Assembly (NCBI GenBank): GCA_900142905.1 | Contig: FSRV01000002.1 | Span: forward strand, 3,534,001-3,598,000 | DNA from: Burkholderia sp. GAS332 | GTDB lineage: Bacteria; Pseudomonadota; Gammaproteobacteria; Burkholderiales; Burkholderiaceae | DNA: 64,000 nt | Reading direction: 5' to 3' | In this document: piece after piece, positions 46,559 to 57,416 of the stretch | Numbering within the stretch: position 1 is the stretch's first letter | How the letters are laid out: each line of letters begins with the position of its first letter | Translations under genes and position numbers: made by a program | The notes under the pieces: generated by a model | Told to the model about the DNA's origin: nothing | The model's database searches: none | What the model saw: only the letters and a program-made list of their open reading frames with translations

Positions 46559-49290
46559 GACAACGGTGCGAGCGTGGAGAGCAGCGCGCGGGCGTCGCTG
46601 CGCGTGGCCGGATCGTTCGCTTCGATCACTTCGTTGATGAGCGCGCGCGCACCGGACAGGTCGCCGAGGTCGATATATTCGGCGGCCAGATCAAGCTTGT
46701 TGCGAGCGATGCGGCTGAGATCGGCCCGCGTGAAAGCGGGCAACGGCTGAGCCGGACTCGGCGGTAACTCGAGGTCGAAATCGAGCTTCAGCGCGCCGAA
46801 GCCGACCGCGCCCAAGCCCGCGACGGCCGCATGGCCTGCGGTGCCGGCGGTGATTTCATCGGCGATATGCGGCGCGTCATCCGGATCGTGCGGCGCAATG
46901 GCTTGCTGCGCCGTGGTTTCCGGGGATGCAACCGGCTGTGTCGACAGCGATGCGGGCGCGCTCACGGCTGTGTCGGTCAATTCGAGGCGCGGCGGAAGTG
47001 GCATGTCCAGACTGCTGAACGCATCGACGGCGTCGCGTGGAAACTCGGTCGGGGCGGCCAGCACAGGCTGAATTGGCGCGGCGGATGCCAGCTCGACATT
47101 CGGTGCGCCATCGGGCGTCCGGGTTTCGACTTGCTGATGCGACTGCGGTTGCGGCTCATGAGACGGCTGATACGTCGGTTCGACGTGGGTCGCGTCCTGT
47201 TGGGCCGTGGACACGGCCGGCACAGACGTGTCGGGCACCGGATGTGCCGACGCCTCGCTGTGCGGCTGACCGAACGGCGAAGTCGTGTGCGGCTCGGCCT
47301 GCTGCGGCGTGAAATCGATAACCGGTGACGGGGTCTCGAGATGGCTCTGCGGCTCAGCAAGCGGCTCATCCATCAGCTGTGGCGCGCTCGATACCGGTTC
47401 GTCGTCCCATTGCAGGCGGTGCGGAGGCGCCTCTTGCTGGAAGGTCTCGCTGACCGGCTCAAGCGATGCCAGCGGCAAGGCTTCAGCACCGAGTTCCGCG
47501 GCGGCGGCAAGGCTCGCAGCCGTGGTCGCCCCGTCGAGGTTTTCGTGATGGGCTGCTGGAAGCGGTTCGGATGTGAAACCGCTTTGGGTGGTCGGTTCAA
47601 TTTCCGAGATCGGTTCCGCAGCTTCGATGGAGGCAGGCGCCGGGTGGCTTTCCTGCCACGCGTGCTGGGACACATTGGTGTCTTGTGCGGGCAAATCTGT
47701 GTGCGGTTGGTGGGCAGCGGCTTCGTGTTCTGCTGCGGCGCGTTGTGCCGCGTCGTGATCTTCTGCCGCTCGTCCAACCGCCGCTTGGTCCGCCTCGGCG
47801 CGTTCGGCTTCTACACGCCCCGCAGCAGCATCTGGCGCAGTTGAGCTTATTGCTTCTGCGCTCTCTACCGCAGCACGGTCCGCTTCTGCGCGTTCCGCCG
47901 CCAAGCGTTCAGTTGCTGCGCGCTCGGCACTTTCTCGCTCTGCGGCCTCGCGTGCCGCCGCTTCCCGCGCTGCCGCCTCGCGAATATCCGCTTCGCGCTC
48001 CGCTGCAACGCGTTCCGCCATGTCCCGTGCTGCTGCATCACGTTCTGCGCTCTCACGGTCAGCCGCCGCCAGTGCCGCCGCATGCCCCGCTGCCACTTCG
48101 TCGCTCGCATCCGACGCTTCGCGCGTCGACACGACATCCTGTGACTCAGCCGCTCGCGCGGCAGCCGCCGCTGCGTCCTCCGCCAGCGAGCCTCCAGCCG
48201 TGGCAACGCTGGGGCGCTTACGCCGACGCAGACGCAAAGCCGCCAGCAGCGCGACCAACGCCGCGCCAATCGCCGCCGCTATGCTCAAATTCGTCTGCGA
48301 GATGCCGGCGTCGTTCGATGTCGAAATCGCAGCGCCGCCATGGCCGGCAACGGCCACCGCAGACGACGCGCCCATCGAAGGCTGCGCACCGTTCGTCGAG
48401 GCAGTGCTCGTCGCGGCTGGCGAACCGCCGATGCCGTGTTTCTGCAACTCCATCAGCACGCGGTTTTTCAGCGCAAGCAATTGCTGCAAGCTGGACACCT
48501 GTGCCCGCGGTTGCGATGCCGGCTGTGCGGTAATAGCCGCCGACGCACCCTCAGCAGCCTCGCTCGCCGAGGACTGGATCGCTCCCGACCAGACATGCGT
48601 GCCGCTGGCCGGCAACGCACCCGCAGCCTGTGAACCCGCTACGGGCGCCGCCAAGACCGCGCCAGTCACCGTCGTACTACCTGAGGTCGCCGTGCTTGCT
48701 TCTGCCGTCGAACTGGCCGTCCCCGAAACCGCCGGCGTTGCAGCCTGAGCCGCGGCGCTTGCCGCGCTGGCTGCGGCAGCATTGACCTGCGCCACACCGC
48801 TTGCGGCGCCAACCGCCGCACCGACCGCCGCCGCGTTCGGCGCGGAAGCCGGCGCAGCCGTAGCGGCCGATGGAGCGGCCGACGCAGACCCCGCAACCGG
48901 CGCGGAAGCCGCCAGAGCGCCGGAAGCATCCAGCGCCGGGACCGTCAACAGCGCGCCTACGCGCATCCGGCTCGGGTCATGACTCATGAAGGCATTCGGA
49001 TTCGCATCGAACAGCGCGCGCGAAGCGCGTGCGAGCGTCCCCTTGTCGCGCGACTGCGTGACGGCAATCGCCACGTCGTTCAACGATTGCCCGGGCCGCA
49101 CCGTATATTGACTCCCGGCGGCGTAAGACACGGAGGCGCCCTCCGGCGCGCTTGCGGCGTCGCCGGGCGCGGCCAACGCGTTACCCACGGCGGCGCCAGC
49201 CAGCGCGAACGCCAAAGCGGCTGCGGCCGTCAGCCGGCCCGTACCTTGATGCATAAACATAGCCCGAAGGGAAGAGAGTCGAAGGTTCAT
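46555..49290 (-). CDS. fimV: FimV-like inner-membrane/peptidoglycan protein
   Basis: FimV/TspA-type protein of 911 residues from the ATG at 49290, which has an AGGAG site; the upstream in-frame extension is not credible. Order: signal peptide (about 1-40, ending ALA-A), LysM-like peptidoglycan-binding domain (about 50-115; [33 protein letters not shown]), Ala/Ser/Thr-rich linker, the [16 protein letters not shown] coiled coil, membrane segment (about 333-352) followed by RLRRRKR, a long Ala/Glu/Arg heptad-like region (about 400-560, [15 protein letters not shown]), then acidic/Pro-rich sequence. It ends with the conserved FimV C-terminal TPR-like helix pair ([23 protein letters not shown]). 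In Pseudomonas and Legionella, FimV recruits type IV pilus proteins to the pole. Confidence 0.9.
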   Translation of the reverse strand: MNLRLSSLRAMFMHQGTGRLTAAAALAFALAGAAVGNALAAPGDAASAPEGASVSYAAGSQYTVRPGQSLNDVAIAVTQSRDKGTLARASRALFDANPNAFMSHDPSRMRVGALLTVPALDASGALAASAPVAGSASAAPSAATAAPASAPNAAAVGAAVGAASGVAQVNAAAASAASAAAQAATPAVSGTASSTAEASTATSGSTTVTGAVLAAPVAGSQAAGALPASGTHVWSGAIQSSASEAAEGASAAITAQPASQPRAQVSSLQQLLALKNRVLMELQKHGIGGSPAATSTASTNGAQPSMGASSAVAVAGHGGAAISTSNDAGISQTNLSIAAAIGAALVALLAALRLRRRKRPSVATAGGSLAEDAAAAAARAAESQDVVSTREASDASDEVAAGHAAALAAADRESAERDAAARDMAERVAAEREADIREAAAREAAAREAAERESAERAATERLAAERAEADRAAVESAEAISSTAPDAAAGRVEAERAEADQAAVGRAAEDHDAAQRAAAEHEAAAHQPHTDLPAQDTNVSQHAWQESHPAPASIEAAEPISEIEPTTQSGFTSEPLPAAHHENLDGATTAASLAAAAELGAEALPLASLEPVSETFQQEAPPHRLQWDDEPVSSAPQLMDEPLAEPQSHLETPSPVIDFTPQQAEPHTTSPFGQPHSEASAHPVPDTSVPAVSTAQQDATHVEPTYQPSHEPQPQSHQQVETRTPDGAPNVELASAAPIQPVLAAPTEFPRDAVDAFSSLDMPLPPRLELTDTAVSAPASLSTQPVASPETTAQQAIAPHDPDDAPHIADEITAGTAGHAAVAGLGAVGFGALKLDFDLELPPSPAQPLPAFTRADLSRIARNKLDLAAEYIDLGDLSGARALINEVIEANDPATRSDARALLSTLAPLS

Positions 49291-49364
49291 CGGGACTCCT
49301 GGCGCGTCAGCGCGCAGCCCTTTTTTGCGGTTGGAAAGAGACAAGATAATCGGAGCACACAATG

Positions 49365-49393
49365 AAAAAAGCGCCGCGCAAGCGCGACGCTTC
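49365..49393 (-). terminator. intrinsic terminator after asd
   Basis: Minus-strand hairpin AAGCGTCGCGC / GCGCGGCGCTT (one G-U pair) with loop TT, then six T. It lies about 37 bases after the asd stop and 75 before the fimV start, so it ends the asd transcript. Confidence 0.8.
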
Positions 49394-49429
49394 TTGAGTT
49401 TTCTACGCGTCGTGAGCGCGTAGTTTACT

Positions 49430-50551
49430 TTACTTGTCGAGCACAATGCGAAGCATGCGACGCAGCGGCTCGGCCGCGCCCCACAGCAGCTGATCGCCGA
49501 CCGTGAAGGCCGACAGATATTCGCCGCCCATTGCCAGTTTGCGCACACGGCCGACCGGCACCGTCAGGGTACCCGTGACTACAGCCGGGGACAGATCGCG
49601 CATCGACGCTTCGCGTTCGTTCGGTACAACCTTGACCCAGTCGTTGCCCGACGCAAGGATGCTGTTCACTTCGTCCAGCGGCACGTCCTTGTTCAGCTTG
49701 ATGGTCAGCGCCTGCGAGTGGCAGCGCATTGCGCCGATCCGCACGCAGAGGCCATCTACCGGGATCGAACCCGGCGTGCCCATAGCCGGCTTGCCGAGGA
49801 TCTTGTTGGTTTCCGCGCCGCCCTTCCACTCTTCCTTCGACATACCGTTGCCGAGATCCTTGTCGATCCACGGAATCAGCGAGCCGGCGAGCGGCACGCC
49901 GAAATTATCGGTCGGCATACGGTCGCTGTTCATTGCGCTCAGCACGCGGCGGTCGATGTCGAGAATCGCCGACGACGGATCAGCCAGGTCTTCCTTGGCC
50001 GCACCGTACAGCGTGCCCATTTGCTGCAGCAGTTCGCGCATGTTTTGCGCGCCCGCGCCCGAAGCGGCCTGATACGTCATGGCCGTCATCCAGTCGACGA
50101 GGTTTTCGCGGAACAGGCCGCCCAGCGCCATCAGCATCAGGCTGACCGTGCAGTTGCCACCGATGAAATTCTTCTGGCCCTTGACCAGCGCGTTCTTGAT
50201 CACGTCGAGGTTGACCGGATCGAGAATGATGACCGCGTCATCCTTCATGCGCAGCGACGAAGCCGCGTCGATCCAGTAGCCGTTCCAGCCCGCTGCGCGC
50301 AGCTTCGGGAACACTTCGTTCGTGTAATCGCCGCCCTGGCAGGAGATGATCGCTTCGCACTTCTTCAGGTCTTCGATGCTTGTCGCATCTTTGAGCTTGG
50401 TCTCGTTTTTGGCGAACGACGGCGCGTTGCCGCCCGCGTTGCTGGTGCTGAAAAACACCGGTTCGATCAAGTCGAAATCGCCTTCCTGCTGCATACGTTG
50501 CATCAGGACGCTGCCGACCATACCGCGCCAACCTACGAGACCTACGTTCAT
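49430..50551 (-). CDS. asd: aspartate-semialdehyde dehydrogenase
   Basis: NADPH-dependent aspartate-semialdehyde dehydrogenase (373 residues), giving the branch-point intermediate for Lys, Met and Thr. The ATG at 50551 gives [20 protein letters not shown], the NADP-binding start typical of the proteobacterial enzyme. Active-site Cys134 is in [10 protein letters not shown]; the second conserved block is [20 protein letters not shown]. It follows leuB after about 360 bases. Confidence 0.97.
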   Translation of the reverse strand: MNVGLVGWRGMVGSVLMQRMQQEGDFDLIEPVFFSTSNAGGNAPSFAKNETKLKDATSIEDLKKCEAIISCQGGDYTNEVFPKLRAAGWNGYWIDAASSLRMKDDAVIILDPVNLDVIKNALVKGQKNFIGGNCTVSLMLMALGGLFRENLVDWMTAMTYQAASGAGAQNMRELLQQMGTLYGAAKEDLADPSSAILDIDRRVLSAMNSDRMPTDNFGVPLAGSLIPWIDKDLGNGMSKEEWKGGAETNKILGKPAMGTPGSIPVDGLCVRIGAMRCHSQALTIKLNKDVPLDEVNSILASGNDWVKVVPNEREASMRDLSPAVVTGTLTVPVGRVRKLAMGGEYLSAFTVGDQLLWGAAEPLRRMLRIVLDK

Positions 50552-50911
50552 GACTTCATACCCTTCGAGTGGAAACTTCCCCGCATCTTTGCCCGCAGTG
50601 ACCGCGCGGGGAAGATGAGCGGGCACGACGGACGATCAGCGTTTCGTGATCGTTTTCGGGGTAATCGCTTTTGTGGTGGTAATGGCGAGCTCAACCACAC
50701 GGGCCGTTTTGCCGTGCAGTTTCGAAATCGAGGAGATTTGAGCTGTGTGCACCATCGCTACAATATACACGAAAACCGGAATCTGGCGACCTGATTGTCT
50801 GCCGCTATCGTCCGTATTACGCGCGAATCGGCCTGTTTCAAGGCCAATTCGCGTTTTAAAGGCCGTTTGACGACCTAACTACCGCCTTACTACTTCCTGC
50901 GCCAAAGCGCC
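50552..50911. other. asd-leuB intergenic region with antisense-facing hairpin
   Basis: No gene is supported in this 360-base stretch. It must hold the asd promoter. A hairpin with arms CGCGAAT/ATTCGCG (50822-50828, 50847-50853) and GGCCT/AGGCC (50830-50834, 50841-50845) is followed by TTTT on the plus strand only (50854-50857), i.e. facing against the genes. Confidence 0.65.
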
Positions 50912-51979
50912 TTACAGCGCGGCGACGACTGCGTCGCCCATTGCCACGGTGCCGACTTGCTTGCATCCCGGCGTCAAAATGTCGCCAGTGCGGAAGCCCT
51001 GTTCCAGCACCTTTTTCACCGCAGTTTCGATGCGATCCGCCTGTTCCGCCTTGTTCAGCGAATAGCGCAGCATCATCGCAGCCGACAGAATCGTTGCCAG
51101 CGGATTCGCCACGCCCTTGCCGGCGATGTCCGGCGCGGAGCCGTGTGACGGCTCGTACAAGCCCTTGTTGTTCTTGTCGAGCGAGGCCGACGGCAGCATG
51201 CCGATCGAACCCGTCAGCATGGCGGCTTCGTCGGAGAGAATGTCGCCGAACATGTTGCCGGTCACCACCACGTCGAACGCCTTCGGCGCCTTCACCAACT
51301 GCATCGCCGCGTTGTCCACGTACATGTGCGACAGCTCGACGTCCGCGTATTCCTTCGACACGTCGATCATCACGTCGCGCCAGAACTGCGACGTTTCGAG
51401 CACATTCGCCTTGTCCACGCTCGTCAGTTTCTTCTGACGCTTTTGCGCCGCCTGGAACGCGACGTGCGCGATGCGGCGCACTTCGGGTTCCGAATAACGC
51501 ATCGTGTCGAAGCCTTCTTTCGCGCCTTCGAACAGCCCATCCGGCGAAGAACGCACGCCGCGCGGCGCGCCGAAGTAAATGTCGCCGTTCAGTTCGCGCA
51601 CGATCAGGATGTCGAGACCCGAGACGATTTCTTCCTTCAACGACGAAGCGCCCGTCAGTTGCGGATAGCAGATCGCCGGACGGAAGTTCGCGAACAATTG
51701 CAGGTGCTTGCGCAGACCGAGAATGGCCTGCTCCGGGCGCAGCGCGCGTTCGAGCGAGTCGTACTTCCAGTCGCCGACGGCGCCGAACAGGATCGCGTCG
51801 GCTTCTTTCGCCAGCGCCAGCGTCGAATCCGGCAGCGGATGGCCCTTCGCTTCGTAGCCCGCGCCGCCAACCGGCGCTTCTTCGAGTTCGAACTTTTCGC
51901 CGAGTACGTTCAGGACCTTAACGGCCTCCTTGACGATTTCGGGACCGATGCCGTCGCCCGGCAAGACTGCGATCTTCAT
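50912..51979 (-). CDS. leuB: 3-isopropylmalate dehydrogenase
   Basis: LeuB, 355 residues, oxidative decarboxylation of 3-isopropylmalate in leucine synthesis. Nucleotide and metal sites: [46 protein letters not shown], and the NAD-binding [19 protein letters not shown] strong AAGGAAA site precedes the ATG. Downstream of leuC and leuD on the same strand (leuCDB order). Confidence 0.97.
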   Translation of the reverse strand: MKIAVLPGDGIGPEIVKEAVKVLNVLGEKFELEEAPVGGAGYEAKGHPLPDSTLALAKEADAILFGAVGDWKYDSLERALRPEQAILGLRKHLQLFANFRPAICYPQLTGASSLKEEIVSGLDILIVRELNGDIYFGAPRGVRSSPDGLFEGAKEGFDTMRYSEPEVRRIAHVAFQAAQKRQKKLTSVDKANVLETSQFWRDVMIDVSKEYADVELSHMYVDNAAMQLVKAPKAFDVVVTGNMFGDILSDEAAMLTGSIGMLPSASLDKNNKGLYEPSHGSAPDIAGKGVANPLATILSAAMMLRYSLNKAEQADRIETAVKKVLEQGFRTGDILTPGCKQVGTVAMGDAVVAAL

Positions 51980-52057
51980 GCGAATTTCCTTGATGATTTT
52001 CTTGGAGACTGTTGACCTTGAATCAGCGAACCGTCGGGCTCTCAGGCCTGCAAGCCT

Positions 52058-52711
52058 TTATCCAACGATGCGGTGATTCAGCCACGGTTGCTTCGCGATC
52101 CGCTCGGCTTCGAACTGACGAATCTTGTCCGCGTGACGCAGCGTCAGACCGATATCGTCGAAGCCGTTCAGCAGGCAGTACTTGCGGAAGCCCGCGACTT
52201 CGAACGGATACGCGGCGCCACCGTCCGACGTACGCACGACTTGCGCGTCCAGGTCGATGGTCAACTGGAAGCCATTGAATGCGTACGTTTCGTTGAACAG
52301 GTGGTCAACTTGCTGTTCGGTCAGCACGATCGGCAGCAGGCCGTTCTTGAAGCAGTTGTTGTAGAAAATATCGGCGAAGCTCGGCGCGATGATCGCGCGG
52401 AAGCCGTATTGCTGCAGCGCCCACGGTGCGTGCTCACGCGAGCTGCCGCAACCGAAGTTCTTGCGCGCCAACAGCACCGACGCACCTTGATAGCGCGGCT
52501 GATTCAGCACGAAATCCGGATTCAGCGGACGCTTCGAGTTGTCCTGGCCCGGTTCGCCGTGGTCGAGGTAACGCCATTCGTCGAACGCGTTCGGACCGAA
52601 GCCCGTGCGCTTGATCGACTTCAGGAATTGCTTCGGAATGATCGCGTCCGTGTCGACGTTCTCGCGATCGAGCGGCGCCACGACGCCGGTGTGTACGATG
52701 AATTTATCCAT
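52058..52711 (-). CDS. leuD: 3-isopropylmalate dehydratase small subunit
   Basis: Small swivel-domain subunit of isopropylmalate isomerase (217 residues from the ATG at 52711). Blocks: [41 protein letters not shown] and the [25 protein letters not shown] segment. The upstream in-frame extension to 52783 overlaps the entericidin gap and lacks a site. It works with LeuC. Confidence 0.97.
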   Translation of the reverse strand: MDKFIVHTGVVAPLDRENVDTDAIIPKQFLKSIKRTGFGPNAFDEWRYLDHGEPGQDNSKRPLNPDFVLNQPRYQGASVLLARKNFGCGSSREHAPWALQQYGFRAIIAPSFADIFYNNCFKNGLLPIVLTEQQVDHLFNETYAFNGFQLTIDLDAQVVRTSDGGAAYPFEVAGFRKYCLLNGFDDIGLTLRHADKIRQFEAERIAKQPWLNHRIVG

Positions 52712-52800
52712 GACGCTTGCGCCTGTTTCAAGACCGGGCGATGCGTGTGGCGACCAGAAAGCCGCCCGGCGCATCGCCGGCAAAAATCAAAAACCGCTCA

Positions 52801-52953
52801 TTAATTAGCGTGGTTGCTAATCGAATTGCCGAGGTGTGACATGTCCTCGCCGAATCCGTGCACCGTGTTGCAGCCGGCCAGACCGAGCAATAGCCCGGCC
52901 AGCGTACCGAGTGAGAAACGGCGCAATAGAGTGCTGCGATTCATGTTCTTCAT
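52801..52953 (-). CDS. entericidin-like small lipoprotein
   Basis: A 50-residue gene between leuD and leuC. The product begins MKNMNRSTLLRRFS, has a hydrophobic core and the lipobox LAGC (C28), then a short polar tail ending GNSISNHAN. The NTV-x-G-x-G-x-D start of the mature part (NTVHGFGEDMSHLG) matches entericidin A/B lipoproteins, small envelope peptides described as an antidote/toxin pair in E. coli. The start may be one codon earlier (ATGATG, 52956). A small gene at this place in leu operons is, as far as I recall, usual in Burkholderia. It lies 8 bases after the leuC stop and about 90 before leuD. Confidence 0.85.
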   Translation of the reverse strand: MKNMNRSTLLRRFSLGTLAGLLLGLAGCNTVHGFGEDMSHLGNSISNHAN

Positions 52954-52961
52954 CATGCGAA

Positions 52962-54371
52962 TTATCCAAGCTTGCGAATATCGACGAAATGCCCTTCGAT
53001 AGCCGCAGCGGCAGCCATCGCGGGGCTCACGAGGTGGGTACGGCCACCGGCGCCCTGACGACCTTCGAAATTACGATTCGACGTGGACGCGCAACGCTCG
53101 CCCGGATCCAACCGGTCGGCGTTCATCGCGAGACACATCGAGCAACCGGGCTCACGCCATTCGAAACCGGCATCGGTAAAGACCTTATCCAGCCCTTCGC
53201 GTTCCGCTTGCGCCTTCACCAGACCCGAACCGGGCACGACCATGGCCAGACGGATGTTCGGCGCGACACGGCGACCGAGCTTTTTCACAACGTAAGCCGC
53301 GGCGCGAATGTCTTCAATGCGCGCGTTGGTGCACGACCCGATGAAGATTTTATCCGGCTTGATGGATTCGATCGGCGCGTTCGGTTCGAGCGCCATGTAC
53401 TTCAGCGCGCGTTCCATCGCGTCGCGCTTGACCGGGTCTTTTTCGCGTTCCGGATCCGGCACGCGGCCGTCGATTGCCGTGACCATTTCCGGCGACGTGC
53501 CCCACGTGACTTGCGGCACGATGTCCGCAGCGTTCAGTTCGACCACGCGATCGAATTGCGCGCCGTCGTCTGTCTTGAACTGCTTCCAGTACTCGACCGC
53601 GTGATCCCACTCAACGCCTTCCGGCGAGAAGGGACGGCCCTTCAGGTAGTCGACCGTGGTGTCGTCCACGGCGACCATGCCGGCGCGCGCGCCCGCTTCG
53701 ATCGCCATGTTGCAGACCGTCATGCGGCCTTCCATGGACAGCGCGCGAATCGTCGAGCCGCCGAATTCGATTGCGTAGCCGGTGCCGCCTGCCGTGCCGA
53801 TCTTGCCGATGATCGCGAGCACGATGTCTTTCGCCGTACAGCCGCGCGGCAGCGGGCCTTCGACCTTCACCAGCATGTTCTTGCTCTTCTTCTGCAAGAG
53901 CGTTTGCGTGGCCAGCACGTGTTCCACTTCCGACGTGCCGATACCGTGAGCCAGCGCGCCGAATGCACCGTGCGTCGACGTGTGCGAGTCACCGCAGACG
54001 ATCGTCATGCCCGGCAGCGTGGCGCCCTGCTCCGGCCCGATGATGTGCACGATGCCTTGACGCAGATCGTTCATCTTGAACTGCGTGATGCCGTACGCGT
54101 CGCAGTTGCTGTCGAGCGTATCGACCTGCAGCTTCGAGACCGGGTCGGCAATGCCGTGGCTGCGATCGGTGGTGGGGACGTTGTGGTCCGACACCGCCAG
54201 ATTTGCGCTGATACGCCACACCGGACGCTGAGCCAGTTTCAGGCCTTCGAACGCCTGAGGGCTGGTGACTTCGTGCAGCAGGTGACGGTCGATATAGAGA
54301 ATCGTCGTGCCGTCTTCTTCCGTGTGGACCACGTGTGTGTTCCACAATTTGTCGTAGAGAGTCTGTGCCAT
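52962..54371 (-). CDS. leuC: 3-isopropylmalate dehydratase large subunit
   Basis: Aconitase-family large subunit (469 residues from the ATG at 54371, [15 protein letters not shown]). The 4Fe-4S cysteines are in [13 protein letters not shown] and the [11 protein letters not shown] segment, which also supplies two ligands; SSSN-type end is [17 protein letters not shown]. First gene of the leuC-lipoprotein-leuD-leuB set. The frame is open far upstream (to 54563) but there is no start signal there. Confidence 0.97.
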   Translation of the reverse strand: MAQTLYDKLWNTHVVHTEEDGTTILYIDRHLLHEVTSPQAFEGLKLAQRPVWRISANLAVSDHNVPTTDRSHGIADPVSKLQVDTLDSNCDAYGITQFKMNDLRQGIVHIIGPEQGATLPGMTIVCGDSHTSTHGAFGALAHGIGTSEVEHVLATQTLLQKKSKNMLVKVEGPLPRGCTAKDIVLAIIGKIGTAGGTGYAIEFGGSTIRALSMEGRMTVCNMAIEAGARAGMVAVDDTTVDYLKGRPFSPEGVEWDHAVEYWKQFKTDDGAQFDRVVELNAADIVPQVTWGTSPEMVTAIDGRVPDPEREKDPVKRDAMERALKYMALEPNAPIESIKPDKIFIGSCTNARIEDIRAAAYVVKKLGRRVAPNIRLAMVVPGSGLVKAQAEREGLDKVFTDAGFEWREPGCSMCLAMNADRLDPGERCASTSNRNFEGRQGAGGRTHLVSPAMAAAAAIEGHFVDIRKLG

Positions 54372-54833
54372 GGTATGCGGGGTAGTGATAGCTGCGGGCT
54401 GACTGTGTCGGTCGATTATGCCACGCAGAACCCCGCTTTGGGCCCATGAATCAAGCGAAAAACCGATAAAAAACAGGGAGTTGGGTGGTAGTGGCGATAC
54501 CTGTATGGGTGTTACCCGGCACGGGATTGCGTGGCGATGGCCGGAGTCAAAACGCGGTCGCACTGCTGGAGCAGAAGGCAGTCCGTGTCGGCAACTCGTT
54601 GTATTGGTGGCATCTTTTTATCGTCCGCAACGGCGATTGAGGACGATAAAAAAATCTGTGCGGAAAGGTCAATTCAGCAAAAAAAATGGCTGACCGATAG
54701 AAAATCTGCAGCCAAAGCCAACTTTGTAAAGAAAACTAAAGCCAAAGCCGCGATAGACGTAGAAATCGAGTCGAAATCGGCGCCGTGGCAGGCTGCGGAT
54801 CACATGCAGCCCGCAGGCGCCTTCCACCGGCGC
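54372..54833. other. leuC upstream region, no gene
   Basis: 462 bases between leuC and the DUF1479 gene. No convincing coding frame. It contains a perfect 12-bp inverted repeat at 54615-54652, an A-rich stretch at 54645-54760 and a GGCGCC hairpin (54815-54835) that overlaps the DUF1479 stop. The leuC promoter must be in the left part. Confidence 0.55.
54615..54652. repeat. 12-bp perfect inverted repeat upstream of leuC
   Basis: TTTTTATCGTCC (54615-54626) and GGACGATAAAAA (54641-54652) are exact reverse complements with a 14-base spacer. On each strand the hairpin ends in a T-run, so it could be a weak bidirectional terminator, an operator, or the scar of an insertion. It separates the leu operon from the island genes. 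Confidence 0.75.
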
Positions 54834-56084
54834 CTAACGTTCCAGATCGAACCCCAGTTGCGAGCGCCCCAGCGGCGTCAGGTCACTTTCCTGCGCGCGA
54901 CCGATGAAGTCGGTTTCGAAATGATCTGCCGGAAAATCCGGCGGGCTGTCACCACGCAGGAAACTCGGCAGCTGGCGCTTCAGATACGCCTCGTTTTTTG
55001 CGCACCATGGCGCGGACGAGATGTACATCACGTTGCTATAGCCACTGCCACGATGTGCGTCTTCCACGGAATGGACAACGTCGCTGTGCCAGAACACGGC
55101 GTCACCCGCCTGCATGTGCGGGATCGGCGTGACCGCTTCGAGCAGCAGGCAATGCCATTCAGGTTTGATCGACAGTGCGCGCGCCGGTTGCGCGCCGCAG
55201 AGTTCGTCATCGGGAACGTCGTCCTGCAAGGCGCGCAGGATCACGTAGGCCATTGCGTTGGCGATTGGGATCAGTTGCAGCGTGCCGTCGCCGGGGCCTT
55301 GCGGCGTCAGCGCGGTCCAGCCCTGGAAGGTGCGGAACATCGAGCATACGGCGGGCGACGGGATCTCCTGCACATCGGGGCGGAACGCGGCGTCGAACGG
55401 ATCGTACGCGCGCCAGTTGCCCGAAAGCACGTGCCGATAGACCTGCTGGAAATTCGGATCGAGCCAGCGTTCGACCGACCCGCCGTCGACGTGCGGTGAC
55501 AAACCCAGCGATTCCGAGCCGGGCGGCCGGCGACGGATACGATCCGCGTAGACCGGCACACGATCCGGATCGAAGTGCTGCCTCCCTTCGCTCTCCGACG
55601 TCCATAGGCGGTTAAGAAACACGCGAGTGTTTGTCAGTTGCTCGGACTGCCGTGCCGCCGTTTGCGGTTTCGACCAGTAGACACCGTAGATCTGCGGTTT
55701 GCTTGATGAGAGATTGCCGAAGTATTTATCTTCCGCACGGTGGGCGAGCTTGTCGTCGAGATTATTGCGCTCGACGTATTGCGCAATTTCATCATTCCAG
55801 TCACTGGCTTGCTGGCGAGAGAACACCCCGCGCACCACGCATGCGCCGCGCGTCTTGATCCGCGCGGTGGTGGCAGGGTCGACGTCGCCGGAAACGATGC
55901 TCGAATAGTCGAACACGGGAATGGCTTCGCGGCCCTGCTCACGGTCGCGATGGATGGCGTCGACCTGCTGCCTGATCGCAGCTTCGACTTCGCTGAACAC
56001 TTGCGCATAGTTCGGTAACGCGGAGCGCAGCGCGCGTTTCGTGGTGCGGATCGCTTCAGGAAGATTGTCGATGACGAGCGGCAT
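54834..56084 (-). CDS. DUF1479 (YbiU-like) Fe(II)/2-oxoglutarate-type dioxygenase
   Basis: 416-residue DUF1479 protein from the ATG at 56084 (AAGGAG site). The family is related to phytanoyl-CoA dioxygenase-like Fe(II)/2OG enzymes. The metal-binding HxD is seen at H198/D200 (LSPHVDGGS), with the distal His in the [17 protein letters not shown] stretch. Substrate is unknown. It is divergent from the AraC-type regulator; the 158-base gap should hold both promoters, and the regulator is the likely controller. A hairpin overlaps its stop. Confidence 0.85.
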   Translation of the reverse strand: MPLVIDNLPEAIRTTKRALRSALPNYAQVFSEVEAAIRQQVDAIHRDREQGREAIPVFDYSSIVSGDVDPATTARIKTRGACVVRGVFSRQQASDWNDEIAQYVERNNLDDKLAHRAEDKYFGNLSSSKPQIYGVYWSKPQTAARQSEQLTNTRVFLNRLWTSESEGRQHFDPDRVPVYADRIRRRPPGSESLGLSPHVDGGSVERWLDPNFQQVYRHVLSGNWRAYDPFDAAFRPDVQEIPSPAVCSMFRTFQGWTALTPQGPGDGTLQLIPIANAMAYVILRALQDDVPDDELCGAQPARALSIKPEWHCLLLEAVTPIPHMQAGDAVFWHSDVVHSVEDAHRGSGYSNVMYISSAPWCAKNEAYLKRQLPSFLRGDSPPDFPADHFETDFIGRAQESDLTPLGRSQLGFDLER

Positions 56085-56242
56085 GGCTTTGTCTCCTTGC
56101 ATCGGTTTTGTATGGGGCTGCAGTGCGTCGAGCAGTGTGTCCAGATTAGGGGCCTTTGCCGCCCGGCATGCATCCTGTTCGGCCAATTATCGATACAATT
56201 CAGACATTCGCCGTGATTCCCACTGCGGCCAGGTTGCGTACC

Positions 56243-57310
56243 GTGAAACCCCAATACGAACGCGTCACCATCCCCGAAGGCTGCTCGATCCGCGTCTACC
56301 ATCGGCAGCTCGCGCAGATCCCGTTCGAGTGGCACCACCACCCCGAATACGAACTCACGCTGACAATGAATAGCCGTGGCCGGCGCTTCGTCGGCGACCA
56401 TATCGCCGATTACAGCGGCGACGATCTCGTGCTGGTGCCGCCGGATATGCCGCACACGTGGGCGTCGACGGAGCCGATCGATGCGCGCGAGCCGCAGGTG
56501 GCGATCGTGGTCTGGTTCAGCGGCGATTGGGCGCGGCGGATGGCCGATTGCTGCCCGGAGTTTGCTTCGTTGCGGACGCTGTTGAGGCGCGGTGCGCCGG
56601 GGCTGCGGTTCGCACCCGACGCTGCGGCGTTGATGCGCGGGCAGATCGGCGCTTTGCTGGATGAGTCACCGCGTGTGCGGCTTGGCGCGGTGCTGCAGGT
56701 GCTCGCGTGTCTGTCTGAGGCGGAATCGGAGCCGTTGGCGTCGCCGGCTGCGCATGCTCATGCGCTTATAAGCGGCGTACGGCAAGAACACGCTCGTAGC
56801 GCTCAAAGCGGACAAGCGATGCAAACGACACAAGCCGCGCATAAGGCCAACATCACGCCCGCTGTCGCGCCTGGCGGCAGCGCGTCGGAAGCAGAGCGGT
56901 TGAATCGCGTGCTCGACCTGCTTGATCGGCGCTTCCACGAGCCGTTGCGCATCGCCGAACTATGCGAGGTGGCCAACCTCTCAGAGCGCTCGCTACATCG
57001 CTACTTCGTGCGACATGTAGGCGAGAGCGTCGGGCGTTATCTGAACCGGCTACGCATCGGCTATGCCACGCGGCAACTAACCGGCACAGACTGGCCGATC
57101 GCGCTGATCGCCACAAAAGCCGGGTTTCCGAATCTCGCCAATTTCAATCGACAGTTCCTGTCAGCGCGCGGCACGACGCCGAGTGCGTATCGGCGTTTTT
57201 TCGAAGCGCACGGGCACACGCCGAAGGATGCGACCTCAGCAATCGCCGACCTCGAAACGCGTTCGCCTTCGCTGGAAAGATCGAAACAGCGCGCGGTGCT
57301 CACACCGTAA
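56243..57310 (+). CDS. AraC-family regulator with cupin domain
   Basis: AraC-type regulator, 356 residues from the GTG at 56243 (KPQYERVTIPEGCSIRVYHRQ, as in relatives). The frame is open upstream (ATG at 56168, TTG at 56156), so the start is not certain. N-terminal cupin (about 15-90; IPFEWHHHPEYELTLTMNSRG), a variable Ala/Gln-rich middle part, and the two-HTH DNA-binding domain (about 220-320; LRIAELCEVANLSERSLHRYFVRHVGESVGRYLNRLRIG). Probably regulates the divergent DUF1479 gene. Confidence 0.88.
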   Translation: MKPQYERVTIPEGCSIRVYHRQLAQIPFEWHHHPEYELTLTMNSRGRRFVGDHIADYSGDDLVLVPPDMPHTWASTEPIDAREPQVAIVVWFSGDWARRMADCCPEFASLRTLLRRGAPGLRFAPDAAALMRGQIGALLDESPRVRLGAVLQVLACLSEAESEPLASPAAHAHALISGVRQEHARSAQSGQAMQTTQAAHKANITPAVAPGGSASEAERLNRVLDLLDRRFHEPLRIAELCEVANLSERSLHRYFVRHVGESVGRYLNRLRIGYATRQLTGTDWPIALIATKAGFPNLANFNRQFLSARGTTPSAYRRFFEAHGHTPKDATSAIADLETRSPSLERSKQRAVLTP

Positions 57311-57334
57311 GGCTGTCGGAAACGCCCGTCAAAG

Positions 57335-57357
57335 CCGGGCGGTAGTGTGCCGCCCGG
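57335..57357. terminator. hairpin between araC-type gene and toxin operon
   Basis: Perfect 8-bp stem CCGGGCGG (57335-57342) / CCGCCCGG (57350-57357), 7-base loop, no T-run on either strand. It lies between the convergent ends of the regulator gene and the toxin operon and may slow transcription from both sides. Confidence 0.5.
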
Positions 57358-57416
57358 AAATGCACGAAGTTAACCCACGCGAACGTTCTGAAACAGAAAG
57401 CCGCTCTTAACCGAGT

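Noticed and set aside
54531..55499. 322-residue plus-strand frame between leuC and the DUF1479 gene
   Set aside because: Its second half is the reverse of DUF1479; its first part has no family and no ribosome site.
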